64,000 nucleotides of DNA from Hyphomicrobiaceae bacterium (lineage in GTDB: Bacteria > Pseudomonadota > Alphaproteobacteria > Rhizobiales > Hyphomicrobiaceae). The notes beneath the pieces were generated by a model, which saw only the letters and a program-made list of their open reading frames with translations, was not told where the DNA came from and did no database searches. Below, piece after piece: positions 53,834 to 62,545 of this stretch; the stretch's first letter is position 1, and each line of letters opens with the position of its first letter. The DNA is taken from positions 1-64,000 of the forward strand of contig WBUN01000001.1 of NCBI GenBank assembly GCA_008933705.1, given 5' to 3'. Position numbers and translations under genes: made by a program.

Positions 53834-55513
53834 ATGGCACGAACGAGCGACATGGTCGTCTCGACGCTGATCGAGATGGGTGTCGACCGGGTATTCACGC
53901 TGCCCGGCCTTGGCATCACGTGGACGCTCGATGCCTTCCACGCGCAGCGCGAAAAGCTGAAGGTCGTGCTGACGCGCAGCGAGCAAACGGCCTCGGTCAT
54001 GGCGCAGGTTGTCGGGCGCCTCACGGGCCGTCCTGGCGTCCTGATGGGCCAGGGGCCGTTCACGGCAACGACAGGGGCCTTCGGCATTCTGGAGGCGCAC
54101 TTCGCCGGCTCGCCCATGCTCGTGCTGACCGAGACCTCCGACTACGACGGCTTCGGGCAATACGGCGTCTATCAGACGATGACAGGCGATTACGGCGGCG
54201 CCGACATCCAGGCCATGCTGCGCTCCATCACCAAGTATGTGACCTATGCGACCGAGCCCCAGGACGCGGTGTACGGGCTGCAGTTGGCCTACAAGCACGC
54301 CTCGCTGCCGCGGCAGGGGCCCGCTGCCGTAATCATGAAGAGCGGCATCGTGCGCCGCGAGATGCCGGATGCGCCGCGCGCAAAGCTGTTTCCCTCCATG
54401 GGCTATCTCCAGTACACGGCGACGCGGCCCGACGAGGCCGCCGTGTCGCGCCTGGGAGAGATGCTGACCAAGGCCGAGCGGCCGGTCGTCATCGCGGGCA
54501 ACGGCGCGGCGCATGCATCGGACGCGCTGGCGCGGTTGGCCACGCGCGACGGCATCGCCGTGACCACCAGCTACAACGGCAAGGGCATCATTGACGAAAC
54601 CGCTGCGGTATGCGCCGGCATGCTCGGCACCTGGGGGTGTCCGACGGCCAACCGCACGGTGGCCGCCGCCGACCTCGTCGTGGTCCTGGGTGCGAGCCTC
54701 GCGCCCGACTACACCCGCTTCCGCGATCCCAGGATGATCCGGCCCGGAGAGCAGAAGATCGTGCAGGTCGACATCGATCCGCGCAACGCTGGCTGGGTCG
54801 TCCCTGTCGATCTCGCCATCACCGGCGATGTCGGCGACGTGCTGGCTCTGCTGGAGAAGACCAAGCCTGCCGGCCGCCAGCTCGTCGATCAGCGTCTTGC
54901 AGCGATCAAGGCGATCAAGCGGGAGACCGGCTACGATCAGCCGCCGCGGTACAGCGCGGCGCCGGGCAGCGTGCATTTCACCGACATCGTCGCGACGTTG
55001 CAGCGATTTCTCGGCGCCGACGACATGCTGACGCTCGATGCCGGCGCAAACCGCATCTGGGCCACCAATGCGCTGCGTATGCGCCATCCCGGGCGGCTGC
55101 TGGTGCCAGGCGGCATCGGCGGCATGGGCTGGGGCGCACCGGCGGCGGCCGGCGCAAAGCTCGTCTATCCGCGCCGGCGCGTTACGTGCCTGACGGGCGA
55201 CGGCGGCTTTGCCATGACCGCGCACGTCCTTGCGACCTGCATGCAGGAGGACATTCCGATTGTCGTTCTGGTCGCGAACAACGCCGGCCTCGGCATGGTG
55301 CGCGACAATCTCGGCAACAGCCGCATCGCAGTGGACTACACCGACATCAACTTCGCAAGGATTGCCGAAGGCTTCGGCGCGTCCGGCATGCGCGTCTCGC
55401 ATCCGGGCGAGATCGGAGATGCGCTCGCCGAGGCGCACCGGCGCGGGGGCCCCGTCGTCATCGACGTGCGTGTCGACCCTGCAGCTTCCCATCGGGACGC
55501 GGTGGACCCATGA
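53834..55513 (+). CDS. TPP-binding acetolactate synthase-like enzyme
   Basis: 559 residues with all three TPP-enzyme domains. The PYR domain has catalytic E50 (VVLTRSEQTASVMAQVVGRLTG). The central domain carries RPVVIAGNGAAHA. The PP domain has GDGGFAMTAHVLATCMQEDIPIVVLVANNAGLGMV, the GDG...NN metal/TPP motif. It resembles acetolactate synthase, benzoylformate decarboxylase and related carboligases or decarboxylases; the exact reaction is unclear. No regulatory subunit gene is next to it, so branched-chain amino acid biosynthesis is unlikely. It starts a catabolic operon with an SDR (ATGA overlap) and tctCBA. Confidence 0.85.
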   Translation: MARTSDMVVSTLIEMGVDRVFTLPGLGITWTLDAFHAQREKLKVVLTRSEQTASVMAQVVGRLTGRPGVLMGQGPFTATTGAFGILEAHFAGSPMLVLTETSDYDGFGQYGVYQTMTGDYGGADIQAMLRSITKYVTYATEPQDAVYGLQLAYKHASLPRQGPAAVIMKSGIVRREMPDAPRAKLFPSMGYLQYTATRPDEAAVSRLGEMLTKAERPVVIAGNGAAHASDALARLATRDGIAVTTSYNGKGIIDETAAVCAGMLGTWGCPTANRTVAAADLVVVLGASLAPDYTRFRDPRMIRPGEQKIVQVDIDPRNAGWVVPVDLAITGDVGDVLALLEKTKPAGRQLVDQRLAAIKAIKRETGYDQPPRYSAAPGSVHFTDIVATLQRFLGADDMLTLDAGANRIWATNALRMRHPGRLLVPGGIGGMGWGAPAAAGAKLVYPRRRVTCLTGDGGFAMTAHVLATCMQEDIPIVVLVANNAGLGMVRDNLGNSRIAVDYTDINFARIAEGFGASGMRVSHPGEIGDALAEAHRRGGPVVIDVRVDPAASHRDAVDP

Positions 55514-56280
55514 GACGCTTCGAGGGGCGGGCTGCCTTCATCACCGCGGCTGCGCGCGCGATCGGGCTCGCCGCCGCCAGGCGGCTTGCGCTGGAAGGCG
55601 CGCGCGTGGCCATCGCGGACCGCGACGAGGCGGCCCTCAGGCAAGTCGCGGGCGAGATGAAATCGGCTGGCCTCGCGGTCGTACCGATCGTCATGGACTC
55701 GATGGACGCCCCGTCGACCGCGGACGGTTTCGCCAGGGCGGTCTCGGACGTGGGACCGATCGATATTCTGGTCAACAATGCAGGCGGCTCGCTGCACACG
55801 CCGCAGCACTTCCTGGAGGAAAGCGACGGCGACTGGGACAGCGTCATGCAGCTCAACCTCTCGGCCGCCGTCCGCGCCTCGCGTGCGGTGCTGCCCGGCA
55901 TGATCGAGCGCCGCTATGGCCGCATCATCAATCTCGGCTCCAAGGCCGGGAGGTTCGGCAGCCTGTTTGCCGGTGCAAACTATGCCGCCGCCAAGGGTGC
56001 CGTCCAGGCGATGACGCGACAGCTTGCCATGGAGTACGGGCCGCACGGCATAACGGTCAACTGCGTGGCTCCAGGCCTCATCCTCACGGAGCGCACCAGG
56101 GGCTTTTATGCCTCCCGCCGCAGCGAGGATGAGCGCGCGCGCACGCTGGCCGAGATTCCGGTACGCCGTCATGGCGAGGTCGAGGACGTCGCCGCGGCGA
56201 TCGCGTTCCTCGCATCGGAGGAGGCGGCATTCATTACCGGCGTGACACTCGATGTGAACGGGGGTCAGGTCATGGCGTGA
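55510..56280 (+). CDS. Short-chain dehydrogenase/reductase with degenerate glycine motif
   Basis: 256 residues, classical SDR size. Catalytic S144, Y158 and K162 (NLGSKAGR and NYAAAKGA) and NNAGG (89-93) are intact. The cofactor motif that should read T-G-x-x-x-G-x-G is T12-A-A-A-R-A-I-G19. Both leading glycines are replaced by alanine, which could weaken or alter NAD(P) binding. The end ITGVTLDVNGGQVMA is normal. It overlaps the TPP-enzyme gene (ATGA) and precedes tctC by 46 nt, so it is in the operon. It may convert the aldehyde or ketone made by the TPP enzyme. Confidence 0.86.
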   Translation: MRRFEGRAAFITAAARAIGLAAARRLALEGARVAIADRDEAALRQVAGEMKSAGLAVVPIVMDSMDAPSTADGFARAVSDVGPIDILVNNAGGSLHTPQHFLEESDGDWDSVMQLNLSAAVRASRAVLPGMIERRYGRIINLGSKAGRFGSLFAGANYAAAKGAVQAMTRQLAMEYGPHGITVNCVAPGLILTERTRGFYASRRSEDERARTLAEIPVRRHGEVEDVAAAIAFLASEEAAFITGVTLDVNGGQVMA

Positions 56281-56326
56281 GCCCAAGACCAACAACAAGA
56301 AGTCGATCTTTACAGGGAGGACGAAA

Positions 56327-57286
56327 ATGAAAGTCGACAGACGCATTGCGCTTGCAATCGGTGCCGCCTTGATGCTGTTTGCGCCGCCGGCGGCGGCAGA
56401 CTATCCCGACCGGCCCATCACGATGATTGTTCCCTTCGGCGCCGGCGGCACGACGGATGTGATCGCCCGCAGCCTCGCCGGTGCCCTCGAGCCCGCCTTG
56501 GGACAGAAGATCGTCGTCATCAACAAGGACGGCGCGGCGGGCGTCATCGGCACGACGGAGCTCGGCCGCTCGAAAGCCGATGGGTACACGATCGGCATGA
56601 TCCCGGTGGGGCCGCTCACCACGCAGCCGCATCTGCGCGAGCTTGCCTATAGCGTCGATTCCTTCGACTACATTTGCCAGGCCTATTCGAATCCGCAGGT
56701 TCTCATCGTCACCACCGACTCGCCGTACAAGACGCTCAAGGACCTTATCGCCGATGCGAAAGCCAAGCCCGGGCAGATCCGCTACGGGTCCTCCGGGCCC
56801 GGCACCATTCCGCACCTCGCCATGCTGGACTTCGTGCGCAAGGCGGGCATCGACCTCACGCACGTCCCAGGCAAGGGCGAGGCCGATGCGTTCCGCTCCA
56901 TGCTTGGCGGGACCGTGATCGGCTTTCCGGTTCATACAGGCTTCGTGACGGCGAATGCCGACCGGGTTCGTCCGCTTGCCATCATGGCGGCCCAGCGCCG
57001 CAGCGAGTTCCCCGATCTTCCGACATTCAAGGAGGCCGGGCTGGATGTCAGCTTCGACGTCTGGGGCGGCCTGGTGGCCCCCAAGGGCCTGCCTGCCGAT
57101 GTCCGGTCTAAGCTCGAGAAGGCCTGCGCGGCGGCCCAGGCCAGCGCCGTCTATCGCGAGCAGCAGACCAAGCTGAAGATGCCGCCGGTCTCGAGCACGG
57201 GCGCAGCGTTTGCCGCGTTCGTGCGCGCCGAGTTCGCGCGCAACGGCAATATCATCAAAGACGCCGGGCTGAGGAGCAAGCAGTGA
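56327..57286 (+). CDS. tctC: Tripartite tricarboxylate transporter receptor, TctC/Bug family
   Basis: 319 residues. Signal peptide (about 1-25, LMLFAPPAAA) then YPDRPITMIVPFGAGGTTDVIARSLA, the Bug family entry. GAAGVIGTTELGRSKADGYTIGMI and GEADAFRSMLGGTV are further marks. It captures a carboxylated compound. The gene precedes tctB with a 4-nt overlap and tctA follows, so this is a complete tripartite importer. The start ATG at 56327 has GGGAGGA upstream. Confidence 0.9.
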   Translation: MKVDRRIALAIGAALMLFAPPAAADYPDRPITMIVPFGAGGTTDVIARSLAGALEPALGQKIVVINKDGAAGVIGTTELGRSKADGYTIGMIPVGPLTTQPHLRELAYSVDSFDYICQAYSNPQVLIVTTDSPYKTLKDLIADAKAKPGQIRYGSSGPGTIPHLAMLDFVRKAGIDLTHVPGKGEADAFRSMLGGTVIGFPVHTGFVTANADRVRPLAIMAAQRRSEFPDLPTFKEAGLDVSFDVWGGLVAPKGLPADVRSKLEKACAAAQASAVYREQQTKLKMPPVSSTGAAFAAFVRAEFARNGNIIKDAGLRSKQ

Positions 57287-57789
57287 GCGACGCCGCGGAT
57301 CCACGCGAGGAGGATCCTGGCGACGAGGCACCCTTCCTGGTCCGGGTGCGGACCGGGGAGGCTGTCATCGCGGCCATGCTGCTGGCGCTTGCCGTTGCAG
57401 CCGGCGTCCTTGCAGGCCGGTTGCCGCTCGGCACGTGGCGGCTTCCAAACGCGGGCTTCTTTCCGCTGGTCGCGGCTGTCGGACTGGCGGTGTCCTCTGC
57501 AGCAGTTCTCGTGGGCGCAGGGTTGGGCGGCACGCGAGGCGGGACTGCCGGCGTGCCGATCGGACACCTGCAGGGCGCAGCCCTCCTCCTTGGCCTGCTG
57601 GCGGTGGCATGGGGCTTCGAGCGGCTTGGCTTTGTCGTGCTCTGGCCTGTCTGCGTGCTGCTGCTCGTCCTGCTGACGAGGCTGGGCTGGTTGCGGTCGG
57701 CAGCCGTCGCAGGTGCTTTCGTTGCCGGCGCCTACTTGGTGTTCGCTACGCTTCTCGGCCTGCAGTTGCCGGCGTTCGTCATCTTCTGA
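57283..57789 (+). CDS. tctB: Tripartite tricarboxylate transporter small subunit, TctB family
   Basis: 168 residues with about four membrane segments. GTWRLPNAGFFPLVAAVGLAV is the characteristic G-x-x-P-x-x-F-P region of TctB, and LQGAALLLGLLAVAWGFERLGFVV begins the C-terminal helices. It has an acidic hydrophilic N-terminus. The overlap with tctC (ATGA-type) and 7-nt gap before tctA imply one transcript. It stabilises or modulates the TctA channel. Confidence 0.85.
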   Translation: MSDAADPREEDPGDEAPFLVRVRTGEAVIAAMLLALAVAAGVLAGRLPLGTWRLPNAGFFPLVAAVGLAVSSAAVLVGAGLGGTRGGTAGVPIGHLQGAALLLGLLAVAWGFERLGFVVLWPVCVLLLVLLTRLGWLRSAAVAGAFVAGAYLVFATLLGLQLPAFVIF

Positions 57790-57796
57790 GGCGCAC

Positions 57797-59302
57797 ATGA
57801 GCAGCCTCGACCTCCTCTCCCAAGGATTTGCGATCGCGCTGCAGCCGCACAACCTCTTCTTGTGCTTCGTCGGCGTCTTCTGGGGGACCGTCGTCGGCGT
57901 CCTGCCGGGGCTCGGCCCGCTCGCCGGCCTCACCCTCCTGCTGCCGCTGACTTTCAAGCTCGATGCCAATGGCGCCATCATCATGCTGTCCGGCATCTTC
58001 TATGGCGCCATGTATGGCGGCTCGACCACATCCATCCTTATGCGCATACCCGGCGAGGCTGCCTCGATCGTGACCTGCCTCGACGGCTACGCCATGGCGC
58101 GTCAGGGCCGTGCGGGGACAGCGCTGGTGGTCGCTGCGGTCGGAAGCTTCATCGGCGCGTCGGTGAGCATCGTCGGGCTGATGCTGTTTGCACCGCCATT
58201 GGCCGAGCTGATGGTGCGCATCGGTCCGGTCGAGGAGCTCGCCCTGCTGCTGCTGACGCTGATGGTCGTTTCCTTCGTCAGCCAAAGCAGGCTGCCGAAG
58301 ACGGCGGCGATGATCTTCCTCGGCTTCCTCATCGCCTCGGTGGGTCTCGATCCCGTTGAGGCGGTGGCCCGATATACCTTCGGGCTGATCGAATTGACGG
58401 ACGGCATCAATTTCGTCGCCATCGCCATCGGTCTGTTCGGCATCAGCGAGATCCTGCTCACCATCGAGCGCATCGCCACAGTTCAGCCGATACGGCCGGC
58501 CTTCCGCGATCTCTTGCCGCGGTGGAGCGACCTCAAGGCATCCATGCCGGCCATCATGCGCGGCACCGGCATCGGGTTCCTGTTCGGCCTCGTGCCGGGG
58601 CCGTCGGGCGTGCTTTCAACGTTCACGTCCTATGCCCTCGAGAAGCGGATCTCGGGCGACCCCGACAGCTTCGGCAAGGGGCGCATCGAGGGTGTCGCAG
58701 GACCGGAGACCGCCAACAACGCCACCACGGGCGCCGCCATGATTCCGCTGATGGTGCTCGGCATCCCGTCGATCCCGGCGACCGCCCTCCTGCTGTCGGC
58801 ACTGATCATCCATAACGTGCAGCCGGGCACGCTGATGATCCAGCAGCATCCGGAAGTGTTCTGGGGGCTCATCGCCAGCATGTACATCGGCAACGCGATG
58901 CTGCTGGTGCTCAACCTGCCGCTGGTCGGCATCTTCGTGAACCTGTTGCGCATTCCCTACGCCTACCTGGCGGTGCTGATCACCGTCTTCTGCGTCATCG
59001 GCGTCTACACGCTGCGCTCGACCACCTTCGACATCATGGTCATGCTGGCCTTCGGTGCGATCGGCTATGCTCTGCGCAAGTTCGAGTACGATGTCGCGCC
59101 GCTGCTGCTGGCAGTCGTGCTCGGTGATCGCATCGAGTCCGCGTTCCGCCAGTCGCTCATCGTCACCAGCGGCGACTACTGGCGCCTGGCGACGTCGTCG
59201 TTCGTACAGGCGATCGCGGGGGCGCTGGTGCTCATCCTTGCCGTGCGCCTCGTCATTCGTGCGCTCGGCTATCGCAAGCACGACCTGCCGCCACCGGAGT
59301 AG
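57797..59302 (+). CDS. tctA: Tripartite tricarboxylate transporter large subunit, TctA family
   Basis: 501 residues with about eleven hydrophobic segments. GVLPGLGPLAGLTLLLPLTF and YGGSTTSILMRIPGEAASIVTCLDGYAMARQG are the signature loops that line the transport path, and ANNATTGAAMIPLMVLGIPSIPATALLLSAL is the second repeat. It is the channel subunit, driven by ion gradients. The ATG at 57797 follows GAGG; upstream in-frame starts lie in the tctB coding region. An SDR gene follows 5 nt later. Confidence 0.9.
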   Translation: MSSLDLLSQGFAIALQPHNLFLCFVGVFWGTVVGVLPGLGPLAGLTLLLPLTFKLDANGAIIMLSGIFYGAMYGGSTTSILMRIPGEAASIVTCLDGYAMARQGRAGTALVVAAVGSFIGASVSIVGLMLFAPPLAELMVRIGPVEELALLLLTLMVVSFVSQSRLPKTAAMIFLGFLIASVGLDPVEAVARYTFGLIELTDGINFVAIAIGLFGISEILLTIERIATVQPIRPAFRDLLPRWSDLKASMPAIMRGTGIGFLFGLVPGPSGVLSTFTSYALEKRISGDPDSFGKGRIEGVAGPETANNATTGAAMIPLMVLGIPSIPATALLLSALIIHNVQPGTLMIQQHPEVFWGLIASMYIGNAMLLVLNLPLVGIFVNLLRIPYAYLAVLITVFCVIGVYTLRSTTFDIMVMLAFGAIGYALRKFEYDVAPLLLAVVLGDRIESAFRQSLIVTSGDYWRLATSSFVQAIAGALVLILAVRLVIRALGYRKHDLPPPE

Positions 59303-59307
59303 TCAAC

Positions 59308-60042
59308 ATGGAGCGACCAGTTGCCATCGTCACGGGGGCGGCCAACAACATCGGCCGGGCGATCGCGCAGGAGCTGTCCGCCTCGCACAGCGTGGTGCTG
59401 CTCGACATTGCCGATACGACCGGCCTCGCCGCGCAGCTCCCGCATGCCGTGTCCGTCACGGGAGACGTCACCAGCGAGGAGGCATGCGCGTCTGCGGTTG
59501 CGGTAGCTGGACAGCTTGGGGCGCTCAAGGCGGTTGTGCACTGTGCCGGGATCACCCAGCCGACGGTGCCGGTGTCCGGGTTGTCGCGCGCCGATTGGGA
59601 CAAGGTCCTGCGCGTCAACCTCACGGGCAGCTTCGTGCTTGCCAAGGCCGCAATCGCTGCGCTCGTGGCGGCCGCCCCGTCCGCGCTCGTTCTCATCTCC
59701 TCGCGCGCGGGCAAGACCGGCTACGCGGGCTTCGGTCAGGCTCTGTCAGCGAGCAAAGCCCATTACGCCGCCTCGAAAGCCGGCGTGAACTCTCTGGTCA
59801 AATCGCTGGCGATCGAGCTTGCCGAGCACGGGGTTCGCGTCAACGGCATTGCCCCCGGCGCCATTGCCACAGACATGATCGACCGCAGCCGCTGGGAGGC
59901 GATCGCTGCCGCCGTGCCTCTGAAGCGGATCGGAACGCCGGTCGACATCGCGCAAGCTGCGCGCTTCCTCATCGACCCGCGCGCATCGGGCTACATCACG
60001 GGGCAAATCCTCAATGTCAATGGCGGCACGCTGATGGAATAG
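59308..60042 (+). CDS. Short-chain dehydrogenase/reductase
   Basis: 244 residues. The cofactor motif TGAANNIGRAI (about 9-19) is close to the usual T-G-x-x-x-G-x-G, with N replacing one glycine. The catalytic Y/K are in HYAASKAG and the serine in LISSRAGK. The end SGYITGQILNVNGGTLME is standard. It begins 5 nt after tctA and closes the operon. Together with the SDR at 55510 it supplies two oxidoreductase steps for the compound imported by TctCBA; direction and substrate are unknown. Confidence 0.88.
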   Translation: MERPVAIVTGAANNIGRAIAQELSASHSVVLLDIADTTGLAAQLPHAVSVTGDVTSEEACASAVAVAGQLGALKAVVHCAGITQPTVPVSGLSRADWDKVLRVNLTGSFVLAKAAIAALVAAAPSALVLISSRAGKTGYAGFGQALSASKAHYAASKAGVNSLVKSLAIELAEHGVRVNGIAPGAIATDMIDRSRWEAIAAAVPLKRIGTPVDIAQAARFLIDPRASGYITGQILNVNGGTLME

Positions 60043-60055
60043 GGCCGTCGGCTCG

Positions 60056-60069
60056 TTGATTGGCGTCAA
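60056..60069. promoter_or_regulatory. FNR/FixK-type box 6
   Basis: TTGATTGGCGTCAA fits TTGAY-N4-RTCAA. It lies 13 nt after the SDR gene and ends 63 nt before the ATG of the Spy-like gene, so it should govern the Spy-like/cytochrome unit. Confidence 0.75.
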
Positions 60070-60132
60070 AGCTGCGCCTACCGATCGATGCTGATTTCGC
60101 GCTCACTGCAAAATCAGCCCGAGGAGGCGAAC

Positions 60133-60666
60133 ATGAAGACCAAACGATTGGCAACAGTGGCGGCAACCGTCGCATTGACCGCCGCGCTGGCCGGCGCGGC
60201 GATCGCCCAAGGAGGGCCGGGCCCCATGCGCGGCGAGCGCGGCTGGGGCATGTGGGACGGCATGGGTTACGGCATGGGCTGGGGCATGTGGCGGGGCGGC
60301 CCCTGGAGCCGCGGTGCCGACTGGATGCTCGACCGAATCGAAGGGCGCCTTGCCTTCATCAAGGCCGAGCTCAAGATCACGGAAGCACAAACGCCGGCGT
60401 GGAACGAACTCGCCAACGCTATCCGCACTGCCGCCAAGCATCACAATGAGCGCATGAAGGCCGTGCTCTCGGGCGAGGAGAAGGCCAAGACCCTGCTCGA
60501 GCGCCTTGACGTGCAGGAGCAGTTCATGAGCACGCGCCTGGAGGAGATCAAGCAGATCAAGGGCGCCCTCAAGAACCTTTATGCGGGTCTCACCGAGGAG
60601 CAGAAGAAGGAAGGCGATTACATCGTCCTGCCCATGGTTGGCATGGGTGGACCGCATTGGCGCTGA
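60133..60666 (+). CDS. Spy/CpxP-like periplasmic protein (LTXXQ family)
   Basis: 177 residues. A signal peptide (about 1-26, AATVALTAALAGAAIAQ) is followed by a Gly/Met/Trp-rich stretch (residues about 37-60, repeats of G-M-G-W/Y), then a helical region. The helical region carries LKITEAQTPAWNELANAI (LTXXQ-like motif) and charged helices. Spy/CpxP proteins act as periplasmic chaperones or sensors; the Met-rich stretch could bind metal such as copper. GAGGAGG before the ATG at 60133 is a strong ribosome site. FNR/FixK-type box 6 lies upstream and a dihaem cytochrome c gene overlaps the stop by one base. Confidence 0.8.
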   Translation: MKTKRLATVAATVALTAALAGAAIAQGGPGPMRGERGWGMWDGMGYGMGWGMWRGGPWSRGADWMLDRIEGRLAFIKAELKITEAQTPAWNELANAIRTAAKHHNERMKAVLSGEEKAKTLLERLDVQEQFMSTRLEEIKQIKGALKNLYAGLTEEQKKEGDYIVLPMVGMGGPHWR

Positions 60667-61232
60667 TGATCAAGATGACCAGCAGGTGCCGCCTGCCATC
60701 AGCAGGCGCAGCCGCCAGGAGAGCTGAGCGGCCATTGGGCATCGCTCTCTTGTCTCTCCTGGCGGCTCTCGGCTTGCTTTCGACGGCTGCCGCTCAGACC
60801 ATCGATCCGCACCGCGTCTACGAGGAGCGGTGCGCCAAATGCCATGCACCGCACGCAGCCGACTTTGCACGCGAGGCGATGGAGGCCAAGGATGGCAAGA
60901 TCGTCGCCAGACAATCGCGGAGGGAGCTGTCGGCAATCCTTCCGCGCCACCGCGGGACGCAGCAGACCGAGGCGGAGGTGCGGGCCCTCATCGATATGTT
61001 CGCGCGCAATCTCTCGAGCGGGTCTCTCTATCAAAGGAAATGCATCGTCTGTCACGACAAAGCACGCGACTTTGCACGCAGCCGCCTGATAATCGACCAA
61101 GGCGCGCTGAAAGGTCGCTATTCCGGTTACCTGATCGAAGACTTCCTCCAAGGGCATGGCCGGCTCACCGAGGCTGAAGTCGGCCAGATGGTCGCAACGC
61201 TCAAGTGGCAGGTGGAGACGCGAGAGCCTTGA
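60666..61232 (+). CDS. Dihaem c-type cytochrome
   Basis: 188 residues. An N-terminal hydrophobic signal (about 25-43) is followed by two haem-binding C-x-x-C-H sites: C56-A-K-C-H60 and C126-I-V-C-H130, about 70 residues apart. This fits a two-domain mono- or dihaem electron carrier exported to the periplasm. I chose the ATG at 60666, which overlaps the Spy-like stop (TGATG); a nearby in-frame ATG at 60675 is possible. There is no oxidase gene beside it, so its partner is unknown. It shares its transcript with the Spy-like gene under FNR/FixK-type box 6. Confidence 0.85.
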   Translation: MIKMTSRCRLPSAGAAARRAERPLGIALLSLLAALGLLSTAAAQTIDPHRVYEERCAKCHAPHAADFAREAMEAKDGKIVARQSRRELSAILPRHRGTQQTEAEVRALIDMFARNLSSGSLYQRKCIVCHDKARDFARSRLIIDQGALKGRYSGYLIEDFLQGHGRLTEAEVGQMVATLKWQVETREP

Positions 61233-61291
61233 CCCGTCTCGCGTCCGCCCAAACACGACCTCGCGACCAACAGATGCCTCTGCCCCTGGTC

Positions 61292-61305
61292 TTGACGCCG
61301 GTCAA
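61292..61305. promoter_or_regulatory. FNR/FixK-type box 7
   Basis: TTGACGCCGGTCAA fits TTGAY-N4-RTCAA. It ends 73 nt before the HlyD-type adaptor gene at 61379, the first of a three-gene exporter. Confidence 0.75.
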
Positions 61306-61378
61306 TGAGCGCCGCGCGCATCTGACGCTTGTCTCAGTGGCGAAAACGCTGCGATTTCCTGAAATAGGTACCTGATCC

Positions 61379-62545
61379 ATGTGGAAGAGCAAACGCGCCC
61401 GGATCCTTTCCACCATCCTGGCATCACTTGTCGTCGTCGGCGGCGGCTACGCGTTCCTGTCGCGTCGTGCGTTGTCCGTCAACGTCGCCCCTGTATCCGA
61501 GAACGTGCCCATCCGGGTCTTCGGCCTCGGCACGGTCGAGGCGCGTGTGCTCTCGAAGATCGGCTTCGAGGTCGGCGCAGCCATTGTCGAGCTCAAGGCC
61601 GACCACGGCGACATCGTCAAGGCGGGCACCGTGCTTGCCCGCCTGCATTCCAAGCAGCAGGAGGCGAAGGTCGCCAGAGCCAAGGCTGCGGTCGCCAGCG
61701 CGGAGATGGCAGTGAAGAAGGCTGAGGTCAACACGGGCAAGGCCCGCGCCATCCTCGCTCAGAAGCTGGAGACGAACAGGCGCAAGCAGCAGCTGGCCGG
61801 CCGCCAGGTCACGTCGCCGCAGGTGGCCGAGGAAGCGCAACGCGACGAGGATGTCGCCAAGGCCGACGTGCTGGTCGCCGAGAATGACGTGGAGGTTGGG
61901 AAAGCGCAGTTGGCCGATGCGCAGGCGCAGTATGCCTACGAGAAGATCATCCTCGACCAGCACACCCTCGTAGCACCTTTCGATGCGCTGGTGATCGAGC
62001 GCCACAAGGAGCTCGGCACGGTCATCAAGGCGGGCGACGCCATCTTCACGTTGGTGGCCGCCGACTCGATCTGGGCCCTCGCTTATGTGGACGAGTCCCG
62101 TGCCGGCGCGATCAAGGAAGGCCAGCCCGCAGAGTTGCGCTTTCGCTCCCTGCCCAACCAAGTCTTTCCGGCCCGCGTTGTGCGCGTCGGCATTGAAAGC
62201 GATCGCGTGAGCGAGGAGAGGCGCGTGTACGTGAAATGCTACGTTTGTCCCGACCGATTTCATCTCGGTGAGCAGGCCGAGGTCCTGATCCACGTCGCGA
62301 CGTTGGACAAGGCAAGGCTGGTGCCTGAGGCTGCTGTCAGCGGCTTCGATGGATCGAGAGGGACGGTATGGATGGTTGAGGATGGTCGCCTCAAGCGACG
62401 TCAGGTCTCGTTCGGCTACCGCACCGAGGATTCCCGACTGCAGATCGTGCAAGGCCTGCCCGACGGCGTCGCGGTGGTCACTGACGTCACCGCGGCGCTG
62501 CAGGAAGGCCGCTCGGCGCGCGTGGTGCAGGAGGCGAAGCGATGA
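61379..62545 (+). CDS. HlyD-type membrane fusion protein (DevB/MacA-like adaptor)
   Basis: 388 residues. One N-terminal membrane helix (about 9-26), lipoyl half (RVLSKIGFEVGAAIVELKADHGDIVKAGTVLARL) and a long coiled-coil hairpin (about 100-190). The second lipoyl half (ILDQHTLVAPFDALVIERHKELGTVIKAGDAIFTL) and beta-barrel domains follow. It should link the FtsX permease to an outer-membrane channel. It is the first gene of a HlyD-FtsX-ATPase run (DevBCA order), with the end overlapping the permease start (ATGA). It is under FNR/FixK-type box 7. Confidence 0.9.
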   Translation: MWKSKRARILSTILASLVVVGGGYAFLSRRALSVNVAPVSENVPIRVFGLGTVEARVLSKIGFEVGAAIVELKADHGDIVKAGTVLARLHSKQQEAKVARAKAAVASAEMAVKKAEVNTGKARAILAQKLETNRRKQQLAGRQVTSPQVAEEAQRDEDVAKADVLVAENDVEVGKAQLADAQAQYAYEKIILDQHTLVAPFDALVIERHKELGTVIKAGDAIFTLVAADSIWALAYVDESRAGAIKEGQPAELRFRSLPNQVFPARVVRVGIESDRVSEERRVYVKCYVCPDRFHLGEQAEVLIHVATLDKARLVPEAAVSGFDGSRGTVWMVEDGRLKRRQVSFGYRTEDSRLQIVQGLPDGVAVVTDVTAALQEGRSARVVQEAKR

